DNA of 64,000 nucleotides from Mycobacterium colombiense (GTDB lineage: Bacteria; Actinomycetota; Actinomycetes; Mycobacteriales; Mycobacteriaceae). The stretch lies in contig NZ_LZKI01000034.1 of the NCBI RefSeq assembly GCF_001672755.1, positions 96,840 to 160,839 on the forward strand, read 5' to 3'. How positions within the stretch are numbered: the first letter of the stretch is position 1; each line of letters opens with the position of its first letter. The notes beneath the pieces were generated by a model, which saw nothing but the letters and a program-made list of their open reading frames with translations, had not been told where the DNA came from and did not search any database. A program made the position numbers and the translations under genes. Shown here piece after piece: positions 1-8,952 of this stretch.

Positions 1-36
1 CGTGACGCCGACCAGCTTCTTGATGACCATGTGCAT
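1..36 (-). CDS. Possible start of a further gene running off the left edge
   Basis: An ATG at 36 opens a frame that stays open to the window edge (MHMVIKKLVGVT). It lies 17 bases after the stop of the DUF4185 gene on the same strand, so it could be the next gene of that transcript. A basic start followed by hydrophobic residues would suit a signal peptide, but twelve codons cannot show that. No clear ribosome binding site is visible. The call rests on spacing and open frame only. Confidence 0.3.
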   Translation of the reverse strand, partial: MHMVIKKLVGVT

Positions 37-53
37 CCAATCGGTTCAGGCGG

Positions 54-1697
54 TCAGTGATAGGGGTTGAGTTGAAATTCGCGGGTGTTGTACGGAGTAC
101 CGAACGGCACGCCGTTTGCATCTTTAAGCGTATTCCATTGACTGCCAAATAATTTCAAATCGTCTAGCGTTGATCCTGGCAAGATGTATCCACCGTACGG
201 TTGCGGGATGAACTTCGGGGCTCCTGGATCGCCGTTCTGAGCGACGAGAGTCGTGGGCACGTTCGCGCCGAACATTTCAGTCGGGTTGGCTCCTACCCGC
301 ACTTCGATACTTCCCTTGTGCGCATCCACATTAAAGCCAGACAGCACGGGCCTCCCGCCGATTTCCCGGAAGCTGAGCTCTCCGTAGCGATTGGCGGTTA
401 CCTGGGTGGCCTGTTGTCCGGGCTTTCCCCAGTCGTTCCCGTTCCAAGGCTGCCAGGTTGACCGATCGAACACGTTGCCGGGATCCGCGCGGTACATGGT
501 GATGCCTCGGCTGCGGTCGAAGGAATCGGCGGCGATGTAGACCTTGCCGTCTGACCCTTTGTAGCCGCTGACCTGTGTGGGCGCGTCGCCCGCGCCGCGA
601 TACGATCCCGGCACCATTGCCCACCCCTTGCCGGGATCGCCGTTGACTTCGACCAGCCACGAAGCCACTGGCTTCAAATCCCCCTGAGTGCCCGTCACCA
701 TCATGTACGTTTTGTCGCCGAGCGTGATCGTTCCGGCCGGCAACGTATCGTTGATTCCGGCCTTGACCGCCTCTGCCGGCATGGGGAACAGCTCACGGCC
801 GCTGTCTTTTGCTCCCGTCAATGGCGCACCGAAATGCGGGCGCCCGTCGGCGTCGAAAGTCACTGGTACGGCCACAGATCGATAATGCTCGCCCTCGCCG
901 ACCTTATTGCCGGAGAACGAATCCCCGAAGATCGCAAGGTACTTCCCGGGCTGCCCGGGAACCTCGACGACTTCCCCTAAGTCAGCCGCGCCGATGCCTG
1001 GGATGCCGGGAATGCCGCCGGTACCGGCGATCGGCCCGAGATCCCTTACCTCACCAGGCTTCAGCGGACTCTCGATCCAGTCGTCCACGGCTTTCGGAGG
1101 GTCGTAGCCGTCGGTATGCAGGGCGTCCATCGACTTCCGCAACGTGTCCGAATAGGCGTTTCGAATTGAATTCATCTGCTTGACGGCGTCTCGGACGTCG
1201 TCCACGGCCTGGGCGTGCGCAGCCTCCTTCAGTTTCTCCAATTTGGCGCGTTCCGCCTGAGGGAGGTCGAGCGTCAAGTCGTGTTTTATCGCGCCGATGA
1301 GTCTGTCGAGCCCCCGCAGCTCACTGTCCAGGAGCGCGATCTCTTGAGCCCCTTGCTTTTGTGCGTCGGCCAGGGCGGCCGCGATGGACTCCAGATCGGC
1401 GCCGATCTTCGGCAGTCGCTCGGACTGCGCACCAAGGGATTTGGTGACCCGTTGGACTTCATCGGAGTCGTTGATGGGGTGGCCACCATCCTGGTGGTTC
1501 CAGGCGGCGGCGAAGCGTTTCCGAGCGTCCTCGAAGGCGTGGTCGGCTTCGGCGGTGTGCCGGCCGGCGCCATGAAAGGCCTCTGCCAGCTGGGAGATCT
1601 GAAACGGGCTGCCCGCCTGCAGGCTCTGGTTGATCGCCCACGGATCTCCGCCGGCCGACGCGATCAGTTCTGCTTCGCTCAGGTTTTCCCACGTCAT
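54..1697 (-). CDS. DUF4185 (GH183-like) protein with a T7SS-type helical N-terminal domain
   Basis: The 547-residue protein has two parts. Residues 1-215 are charged, helix-rich and lack a Sec signal, like the N-terminal domains of mycobacterial type VII secretion substrates and T7SS polymorphic toxins. After a Gly/Pro linker (GIPGIPGIG, about 228-236) comes a beta-rich DUF4185 domain with the family's FGDSF motif at 257-261. From family knowledge, DUF4185 was reclassified as GH183, endo-D-arabinanases acting on mycobacterial arabinogalactan and lipoarabinomannan. The expected role is therefore cleavage of cell-wall D-arabinan outside the cytoplasm. Export by an ESX system is inferred. The ATG start gives MTWENLS. 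It could be a self-wall remodelling enzyme or a toxin aimed at related bacteria. Confidence 0.75.
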   Translation of the reverse strand: MTWENLSEAELIASAGGDPWAINQSLQAGSPFQISQLAEAFHGAGRHTAEADHAFEDARKRFAAAWNHQDGGHPINDSDEVQRVTKSLGAQSERLPKIGADLESIAAALADAQKQGAQEIALLDSELRGLDRLIGAIKHDLTLDLPQAERAKLEKLKEAAHAQAVDDVRDAVKQMNSIRNAYSDTLRKSMDALHTDGYDPPKAVDDWIESPLKPGEVRDLGPIAGTGGIPGIPGIGAADLGEVVEVPGQPGKYLAIFGDSFSGNKVGEGEHYRSVAVPVTFDADGRPHFGAPLTGAKDSGRELFPMPAEAVKAGINDTLPAGTITLGDKTYMMVTGTQGDLKPVASWLVEVNGDPGKGWAMVPGSYRGAGDAPTQVSGYKGSDGKVYIAADSFDRSRGITMYRADPGNVFDRSTWQPWNGNDWGKPGQQATQVTANRYGELSFREIGGRPVLSGFNVDAHKGSIEVRVGANPTEMFGANVPTTLVAQNGDPGAPKFIPQPYGGYILPGSTLDDLKLFGSQWNTLKDANGVPFGTPYNTREFQLNPYH

Positions 1698-1833
1698 GGC
1701 GTCGCCAATAGCCGACCAACACCGACGAGCATCCCCGCCCCCTTCTGAGCAGGTATAACCCTACTACCGGGAGGTCGATTGCGGCTTGGTGTTGATTGAC
1801 GTCAGCGAAGGATTAGGGAAGCCGCGATCCGGC

Positions 1834-2967
1834 TCACGTCTGATTACCGGCCAGCTTTCGCACCGTGAGCGCTTCGATGTCTTGGAACGGCCGTCCCTCG
1901 GGCCGGATCAGATCGTGGAACCACACCTTCGGGACCGAGGTGTAGGGGTGATCCCATGAGTCCCAGGGGAAGTAGGTCTGGGTCTTGCCGGCGACCAGGC
2001 CCCAGTTGATGGCACCGACGTTGTGGCGCTTCGCAACCGGCAGGATCGATTCGACGGTGCTGCCCTGGGGCCGCGCCATGTATTCCGTGCACAGGATGGG
2101 GCGACCCAGCGGGGTGAGCTCGTTGATCCGGTTCTCGAACCCGGAAGGCCCGGCGTAGGAGTGGAAGGTGATCACATCGGCGTTGGCCAGCTGTATGTCG
2201 CTGATCGCGCTGCGGCCCTGCGGCTGTCCCCAATCTCCGCGCCACACACCGCTTGTCAGCGGCTGGCTGGGATCCACCGCCCGGGCCCAGCGAAAGACCT
2301 GGGGGAGCAGGTTGATGACCAGCTGCTCCTTGTCGCTTCGTTCGGTGTTGCGGTACTGGCGCGCCGGGTTGTCGGGCTCGTTCCACAGGTCCCAACCCAA
2401 AACCCGGTTGTCGTTGCGGAATTGGGTCATTACCGCCGTGACGTAGTCGCGCATTACCGGGACGTACTTCGGGTCACCGAGTCGTTCGGCGCCCGGGCTC
2501 TGCGCCCAGCCCGAGTTGTGCACGCCGGGCCGTGGCGCGCGCTGGCGTCCCGCTCGCGGTTGCGGATCCCAACAGGAGTCGAAGAAAACGAACAGTGGTT
2601 TGATGCGGTGGCGCGCCGCGATGTCGACGAATTGACCTAGACGGGTTTGGAAGCCACGCTGATCGGCCGCCCAGAGCTGATCGTGCAGGAACACCCGCGC
2701 GGTGTTGTGGCCGTAGAACTGGGCCCAGCCGAGTTCGGTGTCTATGCGCCGCGGATCGAAGGTGTCGGGCTGGAACATCTCGAGCTGGTTGATGGCGTTC
2801 GCTGGAATGTAGTTTGCTCCAACGAGCCAGCCCTGCGCTTGATACCAACGGTTCGCGCGGTCGGGTGACCACCGGCCCGCTTCCTCCGCGGAAGCCCGGG
2901 GCATCCGGGCAACTGCGGCGCCTGCCGCCAGTAACAGAGGGAGTTTCAGGGCCGTACGTCGTTCCAC
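1834..2967 (-). CDS. Exported GH5-like (cellulase-fold) glycoside hydrolase
   Basis: This 377-residue protein starts at GTG with a Tat-like leader: twin arginine at residues 3-4, a hydrophobic stretch to about 19 and an Ala-x-Ala site near 25-27. The mature part is a TIM-barrel hydrolase. WNEP at 195-198 supplies the probable acid/base glutamate (E197), and CTEYM at 293-297 supplies the probable nucleophile (E295). Spacing and motifs fit glycoside hydrolase family 5 / clan A enzymes. The substrate cannot be read from sequence; a beta-linked glucan or mannan, or an envelope glycan, is possible. It lies downstream of no obvious partner and is separated by 136 bp from the DUF4185 gene. Confidence 0.75.
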   Translation of the reverse strand: MERRTALKLPLLLAAGAAVARMPRASAEEAGRWSPDRANRWYQAQGWLVGANYIPANAINQLEMFQPDTFDPRRIDTELGWAQFYGHNTARVFLHDQLWAADQRGFQTRLGQFVDIAARHRIKPLFVFFDSCWDPQPRAGRQRAPRPGVHNSGWAQSPGAERLGDPKYVPVMRDYVTAVMTQFRNDNRVLGWDLWNEPDNPARQYRNTERSDKEQLVINLLPQVFRWARAVDPSQPLTSGVWRGDWGQPQGRSAISDIQLANADVITFHSYAGPSGFENRINELTPLGRPILCTEYMARPQGSTVESILPVAKRHNVGAINWGLVAGKTQTYFPWDSWDHPYTSVPKVWFHDLIRPEGRPFQDIEALTVRKLAGNQT

Positions 2968-3197
2968 GATGTGACGATAAGTTTTCGGGGCGATTTCCCC
3001 GGGATTTGCTCAGCGCGTCGCGGCAGGTTCGTCGTCAGCGCTGTCGAGTCGCGACTTTCGCGCGCGATCGTGACCAATCCGTGACCACCATCACCGGCGC
3101 GCCCCGGGCCCTTGCGAAGCCGCCCAGGTTAAAATCTGGCCCACGCCGAGCCAAAAACGTTGCCGGACAATCGAAACCGTTGTCCAATCTCGAGTTC

Positions 3198-3674
3198 CTA
3201 CCGCAGCTTGCGGCCGTGGTTGTCTTTGACGCTGCCGGTGAAGATCAAGATCGCGTCGACGATCGCCCAGACGATGCCGCCGAGCAGGACCGGAAATCCC
3301 AGAAAACAGAACAGGCTGAAGAGAACTCCGAACAGACCAAGGCACAACTGGGCCACCGCAATCTGAGTCGTGTCGATGTAGAAGCGGCCGACACCGAACA
3401 AGCCGAGGAACAGTTGGAGCAGGCCGGCGGTGGTGGCGGACTTGTCCGACAGCGGCAGCCCGGAAACCGGATCGCGGCCGTAGGGCGCCTGTGGGTCAAC
3501 ATATCCCGGGTAACCGGGGTATGCCGGATAGCCCGAGTGCCCGGGGTAGGCCTGCGGAGGCGGATATCCCGGCGGTGGCGTGTACTGATTCGGCTGCGAC
3601 CCGTAGCTGGGCGGCTGCCATCCCCAGGGTGGCTCGCCGGGCGGATTTCCGGGTGGGTTGGGTGGCGTCGACAT
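3198..3674 (-). CDS. TM2-domain membrane protein with proline-rich N-terminus
   Basis: The 158-residue protein begins with about 60 residues rich in Pro, Gly and Tyr (repeated PGYP-like units). A TM2 domain follows: a first hydrophobic helix around 82-95 carrying GLFGVGRFYI, then further hydrophobic segments to about 146, ending in a basic tail. TM2 proteins are small membrane proteins of unsettled function found across bacteria. Mycobacterial versions commonly have this disordered cytosolic front. The start is an ATG at 3674. About 230 bp without a recognisable gene separates it from the GH5-like gene upstream. Confidence 0.8.
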   Translation of the reverse strand: MSTPPNPPGNPPGEPPWGWQPPSYGSQPNQYTPPPGYPPPQAYPGHSGYPAYPGYPGYVDPQAPYGRDPVSGLPLSDKSATTAGLLQLFLGLFGVGRFYIDTTQIAVAQLCLGLFGVLFSLFCFLGFPVLLGGIVWAIVDAILIFTGSVKDNHGRKLR

Positions 3675-3803
3675 CAGTTCGAGTTAACACGTTTGCCGGC
3701 CGGGCGTCCACATGGCGGCGGACGCACCGGCGCTGAAGAAACCTGACGGCGCAGTCGGCGAAATTGCTTCAAACTTCCCCCCGGAGGGCGCAATACTGAA
3801 CGG

Positions 3804-4190
3804 GTGCCCGATCGAAATGTGTTAGGCGGTCCGCTGGAACCCTGCGGCACAGACCCGCTGACCGGCTTCTACCGCGACGGCTGCTGCTCGACCGGCCCTC
3901 AGGACCTTGGGCGGCACACGATCTGCGCGGTGATGACCGCCGAATTCCTGGAACACCAGCGGTCCATCGGCAACGATCTGTCGACGCCGGTGCCCGAGTA
4001 CCGGTTTCCGGGCCTGCTGCCGGGGGACCGCTGGTGTGTGACCGCGCTGAACTGGCTGCGCGCTCATCACGACGGATGCGCTGCGCCGGTGGTGTTGGCG
4101 GCCACTCACGAGAGCACCCTCGAAGTGGTGCCCCTGGAGGCGCTGCAAGAACACATGGTCGACGTGCCCGACGATCTGGCCAACCTGTAG
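3804..4190 (+). CDS. DUF2237 family protein
   Basis: A 128-residue protein starting at GTG with NVLGGPLEPCG, the conserved opening of DUF2237 proteins, followed by TGFYRDGCC. It contains several conserved cysteines (C13, C27, C28, C41) and a conserved PGDRWC stretch around residue 73. The length matches the family. Function is unknown in all members I know. Cysteine conservation hints at metal binding or redox chemistry, which is inference. It is followed after 93 bp by the sulfotransferase gene on the same strand. Confidence 0.8.
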   Translation: MPDRNVLGGPLEPCGTDPLTGFYRDGCCSTGPQDLGRHTICAVMTAEFLEHQRSIGNDLSTPVPEYRFPGLLPGDRWCVTALNWLRAHHDGCAAPVVLAATHESTLEVVPLEALQEHMVDVPDDLANL

Positions 4191-4283
4191 TGCCGGGCCA
4201 CCGGCGAGGTGGATGAACGACGCATCTCCACCGCGGCTAGCGTCTGTGGCATATCACCTGACGCGTCGAAGAGGGGTTCCGGA

Positions 4284-5555
4284 GTGGGATCTGCGGTTGA
4301 CGACATCGACTTCGATGACTTGACCGCGCCGCAACTGACCGACGTCCAGCGTCAGATCCTGGAGTTCACCGAAGCCAGGCCCGTCGACCTCGACATCGAC
4401 CGGATGCTCGCGGAGGCCGTCGAGCAGACCGGTCTGCCGGCCGGAGCCGCCGATCTCGACGACACCGACGGCTTCGCCGACCGCCTGCGCGCGCACGTCG
4501 CGGCGATCGAAGCCGACGAAGGCCTGCGCCAGCTCACCCGCGGCTCGCTGCGCCAACGAATCGTGCGCCTGCTGCGCAACCGCATGTCGCTGACCGAGCT
4601 CATCCGGCGGTATCCGGAGATCGAGTCCATCCCGATCGAGAATCCATTCATCGTCGTCGGGATGCCGCGCTCCGGCACCACGCATCTGGTGAATCTCATC
4701 GCCTCCGACCCACGCCGGCGTGCTCTGCCGTACTGGGAGAGCCAGGACCCCATCCCCGCGCTCGGGCAGGGCCCGGACATCTTCGGCGTCGATCCCCGCT
4801 ACGCGCGCGCCAAGTCGGAGCACGATGCGCTGATGGTGAGCGCCCCTGTGGTGGCCGCCATGCACGACCGGTTCCCCGAGGCGATCGAGGAGGAGGTGGA
4901 GCTCCTCGACCTTGATCTGGCCTCGTACGTGCTGGAATGGCATGCGCGCGTGCCCGACTGGCGCGACTATTACCTGGGCCTCGACCAGACCCGGCACTAC
5001 GCTTACATGAAGAAGGTGCTGCAGGCGCTGACCTTCCTGCGCGGGCCGCGGACATGGGTGCTGAAGAGTCCGCAGCACTGCGAGCAGCTCGGCCCGCTGA
5101 TGGCGACTTTCCCCGATGCCACAGTGGCTTTCACCCACCGTGATCCCGTCGCGGTGATCCAGTCGGCGATCACCATGATGGCGTACTCGGATCGGTTGCG
5201 CCGCGACAGCATTGATCCGCAGTGGCTGCTGGACTATTGGAGCGATCGCGTGTACCGACTGCTCGGCGGGTGCGTACGTGACCGCGACCTGGTGGCGCCC
5301 GAACGCAGTATCGACATCAACTTCCATCAGCTCAACGGCAACGAGATGCCGGTGCTCGAACGGCTTTACCAGTGCGCCGGTGTCGACCTACCACCCAAGG
5401 TGCAGCAACGTTTCCAGCGCTACCTGGACGGCAATCCGCGGGGCAAACACGGCCGCATCCGCTACGAACTACAGCGGCACTTCGGCACCTCCGCCGACGA
5501 ACTGCGCGGCCGTTTCGGCTTCTACTTCGACAAGTTCGACGTCCGTCCGGAATGA
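4284..5555 (+). CDS. Sulfotransferase family protein
   Basis: I place the start at GTG 4284, preceded by a purine-rich GAGGGGTTCCGGAG stretch, giving 423 residues; an in-frame ATG at 4209 would add 25 atypical residues. The PAPS-binding loop VVGMPRSGTTH lies at about 124-134, and a later FTHRDP motif matches the 3'-phosphate-binding region. Such mycobacterial proteins (Stf-like) transfer sulfate from PAPS to an alcohol or glycolipid; the substrate here is unknown. It is the first gene of a same-strand run: the MBL hydrolase gene starts 14 bases after its stop, so both are probably made together. Confidence 0.8.
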   Translation: MGSAVDDIDFDDLTAPQLTDVQRQILEFTEARPVDLDIDRMLAEAVEQTGLPAGAADLDDTDGFADRLRAHVAAIEADEGLRQLTRGSLRQRIVRLLRNRMSLTELIRRYPEIESIPIENPFIVVGMPRSGTTHLVNLIASDPRRRALPYWESQDPIPALGQGPDIFGVDPRYARAKSEHDALMVSAPVVAAMHDRFPEAIEEEVELLDLDLASYVLEWHARVPDWRDYYLGLDQTRHYAYMKKVLQALTFLRGPRTWVLKSPQHCEQLGPLMATFPDATVAFTHRDPVAVIQSAITMMAYSDRLRRDSIDPQWLLDYWSDRVYRLLGGCVRDRDLVAPERSIDINFHQLNGNEMPVLERLYQCAGVDLPPKVQQRFQRYLDGNPRGKHGRIRYELQRHFGTSADELRGRFGFYFDKFDVRPE

Positions 5556-5569
5556 AGGGGTCACCAGCG

Positions 5570-6808
5570 ATGTCCGAACCTGTCTATCGGAGCAGGCCGG
5601 GTGCCGACGCGATGCGCCCGGCGTCTGCCGAGAAAGCCGAAGAGATCGCCCCGGGCTTGTGGTGCTCGCCCGGCTTGTCCAACTCGTATCTGCTCACCAC
5701 GAGCGAGGGCCGGGTGATCGTCAACACCGGCATGGGCTTCGAGGGTCCGGTGCATCGCGCCAACTTCGACGCCGTGGACTCGTCGCCGGTGCGCTACATC
5801 ATCTTCACGCAGGGCCACGTGGATCATGTCGGCGGACTGGACAGCGTGCGGGATCCCGGGACGACCGTTGTCGCACAGGCGAATTGGAAGGCCTGGCGTG
5901 ACGACAACGATCGGCTGATCCCGTACCGGGCCAACCGCAGCGCCTTCGCCTTCAAGGACACTCTGGCCAGTGGCATTCAGGCCATCCAGCGGCGCCTCGG
6001 AACCACGCGGCTGGCCGGCCAGAGCGTGCCCGTCGTCGACATCGACTTCGAGGACACCCTGCGCCTGGAGGTCGGGGGCCGACGCATGGAACTGATTTCC
6101 GTCCCCGGCGGCGAGACCACCGACTCCCTGGTGATCTGGCTGCCCGACGAACGAATCTGTCTGTGCGGAAACACGTTCGGACCCCTGATCGGGCACATTC
6201 CCAATCTGGTCACCATGCGCGGCGACCGGTATCGGGACGCGTTGACGGCCATCGCATCGGTGGAGAGGGTCCGCGACCTGCAGGCCGACCTGCTGGTGAC
6301 CGGCCACTTCGAGCCGATCAGGGGTGCCGAACGCATCAACGCGGAGTTGACCCGGCTGCGCGACGCGATTCGGTACATCCACGATCAGACCGTCTCCGGG
6401 ATGAACGCCGGCAAAGACGTTCGCACCTTGATGCGGGAGATCACCCTGCCCGCGGAATACGAAGTGGGCCAGGGCTACGGCAAAGTCGCGTGGGATGTGC
6501 GGGCCGTCTGGGAGAACTACTCGGGCTGGTTCCACCACGAATCGACCACCGAGCTCTACCCGGTCGCATTCGATTCCGTGGCCGCCGATCTGATCGAGCT
6601 GGCCGGCGCCGATGCGCTGGTGGAGCGTGCGCGGGCACACCTGGCCGCCGGTCGTGCGCTACAGGCCATCCACCTCGCCGAGCTTGTCCCGGCGGACCAT
6701 CCGGGGGGCCGCGGCGTGCTGCGGGAAGCGCATGAAAAGCTGCTCGCCGGCAGCACGAATTTCTGGGAAAGTGCTTGGCTCCGCAGTCAGATAGCGAGGT
6801 ACACATGA
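5570..6808 (+). CDS. Alkylsulfatase-like metallo-beta-lactamase-fold hydrolase with altered metal motif
   Basis: The start at ATG 5570 gives 412 residues. The N-terminal MBL fold carries TQGHVDHVGG at 80-89. The usual motif is HxHxDH (THxHxDH in alkylsulfatases), so the first metal-ligand histidine is replaced by glutamine (Q81) while H83, D85 and H86 remain. The C-terminal 80 residues (LELAGADALVERAR onward, ending TNFWESAWLRSQ) resemble the alkylsulfatase dimerisation domain. It is probably a hydrolase of an ester or sulfate ester. Its position behind a sulfotransferase gene suggests opposing sulfation and desulfation, but that is inference. The stop overlaps the next start as ATGA. Confidence 0.75.
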   Translation: MSEPVYRSRPGADAMRPASAEKAEEIAPGLWCSPGLSNSYLLTTSEGRVIVNTGMGFEGPVHRANFDAVDSSPVRYIIFTQGHVDHVGGLDSVRDPGTTVVAQANWKAWRDDNDRLIPYRANRSAFAFKDTLASGIQAIQRRLGTTRLAGQSVPVVDIDFEDTLRLEVGGRRMELISVPGGETTDSLVIWLPDERICLCGNTFGPLIGHIPNLVTMRGDRYRDALTAIASVERVRDLQADLLVTGHFEPIRGAERINAELTRLRDAIRYIHDQTVSGMNAGKDVRTLMREITLPAEYEVGQGYGKVAWDVRAVWENYSGWFHHESTTELYPVAFDSVAADLIELAGADALVERARAHLAAGRALQAIHLAELVPADHPGGRGVLREAHEKLLAGSTNFWESAWLRSQIARYT

Positions 6809-7287
6809 CGGAATTCGCGCTACGGCCCGAGGACTTCTATCACACCGGCATCATCGTCTCCGACCTCGACGCGGCGATGGCCCGGCTGTCCGCGCTGGCC
6901 GGTTATCGCTGGATCACCCCGGTCAGCTACACGTTGCCATTCCGCACGACGAGCGGAACCCAAGAGGTGACTTCGACTTTCGTCTATTCGCTGCAGGCGC
7001 CGCACATCGAGTTGATCAAGGAGGTACCGGGAACGGCCTGGACGGCGGCACCCGGCAACGCGATTCACCACCTCGGCTACTGGACCGACGATTTGGCCGA
7101 GAGCGCGAAGAGATTGGAAGACACCGGCTTCACCTTCGAAGCGACCGCCGACACCGCTCCGCCGGATCTGGCGCTCTTCGCCTACTACGTCGACGCGGCG
7201 GGAACCCGCATCGAGATCGTCGACCGCGCGCTGTTCCCCGACTTTCCGGCCTTCCTGCAGGCGGCGGCCGGGCCGGAAGCGTCGTGA
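6805..7287 (+). CDS. VOC (glyoxalase/dioxygenase-fold) family protein
   Basis: A 160-residue protein beginning MTEFALRPEDFYHTGIIV, with one beta-alpha-beta-beta-beta half (HTGIIVSDLDAAM, about 13-25) and a second (HHLGYWTDDLAES, about 90-102). The pattern of H at 13, H near 90 and E near 145 is compatible with a vicinal-oxygen-chelate metal site. Members include glyoxalases, epimerases and extradiol dioxygenases; which applies here is unknown. The ATG overlaps the MBL gene's stop, so translation is coupled, and the LLM gene follows after 13 bases. Confidence 0.75.
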   Translation: MTEFALRPEDFYHTGIIVSDLDAAMARLSALAGYRWITPVSYTLPFRTTSGTQEVTSTFVYSLQAPHIELIKEVPGTAWTAAPGNAIHHLGYWTDDLAESAKRLEDTGFTFEATADTAPPDLALFAYYVDAAGTRIEIVDRALFPDFPAFLQAAAGPEAS

Positions 7288-7300
7288 GGCGGGATCGCCG

Positions 7301-8272
7301 ATGCTCTTGACGGTACTGCGCTTCAACTTCGCGTCCCCGCAGGGTGATCCACGCACGCAGGGCAAGCTCCTTTCGGCGGCGCTCGAGCTGGGACAGTGGG
7401 GGGAGGCGCACGGCATCACCTCCATCAGCGTCGACGAGCATCACGCGACCGGGCACGGGTGGAGCTGCAATCCGATCATGGCTGCGGCGATGTTCTTGGC
7501 CCGGACCTCGACGCTGATCGCGAGCGTCGATTGCGCACTGGGGCCGCTGTGGAACCCAGTGCGGCTTGCCGAAGACATCGCGCTCGTCGACAACATGAGC
7601 CGCGGCCGCCTGCACACCACGGTGGGTCTGGGGTATCGGACGGTCGAATACGACGCCCTGGGAGCAGATTTCGGCCGGCGCGGTGCGCTGATGGACGGCC
7701 TGCTCGAGCAGATGCTGGCCATCTGGTCCGGCGGTGATCCGGAAAACGCAATCTGCGCCGGCACCTTCACGCGGCCGCACCCACCCCTGTACGTCGGGGG
7801 CGGCGCTCGTGCCACGGCACGCCGCGCTGCCCGGTTCCGGCTGCCACTCAGCCTGGCCGACCACCTGCCGGACATCGCCGCGTACTACCGGGAGCTGTGT
7901 GCCGAGGCCGGCATGTCGCCGTTCATCCTGATGCCGGGGCCGATCAACCGCGGAATGATCTATCTGCACGAGGATCCAGACCGGGCGTGGGCGGAGCTCG
8001 GTGATCACATCCTTTGGGAGGCAATCACTTACGGCCGATGGTCAACCGATCAGCGTTCGCTCATGCACCTGCCCGGAGTCCAAACCCTGGACCAGGTCAG
8101 GGCGTCGGGCCGGTACCGCTTCCTCACCCCCGATCAGCTGATCGCGGAGGTGCGCGACGCGGACAATTACGGCCCGCTCGTCATGCACCCGCTGGTCGGC
8201 GGCATGCCGGTCGACGAAGCGTGGAAGTCGGTCCAGTTGCTCACCGACAAGGTGCTGCCTGCACTCGCCTAA
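7301..8272 (+). CDS. LLM class flavin-dependent oxidoreductase
   Basis: The 323-residue luciferase-like TIM-barrel protein includes ISVDEHHATGHGWSCNP and an RGRLHTTVGLGYRTVEYDALG segment, typical of F420- or FMN-dependent LLM enzymes. The flavin (F420 versus FMN) cannot be decided from sequence. It is the last gene of the forward run that starts at the sulfotransferase. Its stop overlaps the stop of the convergent GntR gene by four bases. A role in oxidising the same substrate as its neighbours is inferred from position only. Confidence 0.8.
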   Translation: MLLTVLRFNFASPQGDPRTQGKLLSAALELGQWGEAHGITSISVDEHHATGHGWSCNPIMAAAMFLARTSTLIASVDCALGPLWNPVRLAEDIALVDNMSRGRLHTTVGLGYRTVEYDALGADFGRRGALMDGLLEQMLAIWSGGDPENAICAGTFTRPHPPLYVGGGARATARRAARFRLPLSLADHLPDIAAYYRELCAEAGMSPFILMPGPINRGMIYLHEDPDRAWAELGDHILWEAITYGRWSTDQRSLMHLPGVQTLDQVRASGRYRFLTPDQLIAEVRDADNYGPLVMHPLVGGMPVDEAWKSVQLLTDKVLPALA

Positions 8273-8919
8273 CCGTCGCGGCGCTGCTCCAGCCACTCGG
8301 CCAGCGAGCGACCCGCATCCAGCACATGTCGTTCGGCGATCACGCGGGCCCGCTCGGAGTCTTTGTCAGCGAGCGCGTCCAGCAGCTCCTGGTGTTCGTC
8401 GAGTGAGTGCTTCTCGTGCTCGGGGAACAAGGTGAGGAAATTGCTCGGCACCACCCGGGCGGCCTGCTTGATCTGATTCAGCAGCCGGGGCGAGTGCGCG
8501 GCGCGGTGAATCATCTGGTGGAAATGCCAGTTGGCTTCGCCGATGCTGTCGTCGCCGGACCGTGCGACGACGTCGGCCGCGAGTACACGCAGGGTCTCGA
8601 GTTCTGCTGCCTCGATCCGCCCGGCCGCCCACGCCGCGGCCTGTCCGGTGAGCACACCGAGGATGGTGAAGCTGTCCAGCACGTCATCCGGGCTGATGCC
8701 GAGCACCGTCACGCCGCTGCGGGGGGCGACTTGGACCAGCCCTTCGAAGGACAGCTCCAGCAGCGCCTCGCGCACCGGCGTGCGGCTGGTCGCGAATTCC
8801 TCGGTGATGGCGTCGAGGTCGACGCGTGATCCCGCCGGCAGGGCGCCGGTAAGAATCCGGTCGCGCAGCTCGCGGGCGGCGCGCTCGCGGACCGTGCCGG
8901 AAATGTCGATGCCTGCCAC
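8269..8919 (-). CDS. GntR-family (FadR/FCD subfamily) transcription regulator
   Basis: The 216-residue protein has an N-terminal winged helix (RERAARELRDRILTGALPAG, then VDLDAITEEFATSRTPVREAL, about 10-60) and an all-helical FCD ligand domain to the end. FCD regulators usually bind carboxylate or acyl-CoA ligands and repress neighbouring catabolic genes. It is transcribed away from the FMN monooxygenase gene at 8988. The 68-bp gap between them holds nested inverted repeats that make a good operator candidate. The start is GTG at 8919. Confidence 0.85.
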   Translation of the reverse strand: MAGIDISGTVRERAARELRDRILTGALPAGSRVDLDAITEEFATSRTPVREALLELSFEGLVQVAPRSGVTVLGISPDDVLDSFTILGVLTGQAAAWAAGRIEAAELETLRVLAADVVARSGDDSIGEANWHFHQMIHRAAHSPRLLNQIKQAARVVPSNFLTLFPEHEKHSLDEHQELLDALADKDSERARVIAERHVLDAGRSLAEWLEQRRDG

Positions 8920-8952
8920 CTGCGCAGAATACCAAACGGCAGATCTAACGTT

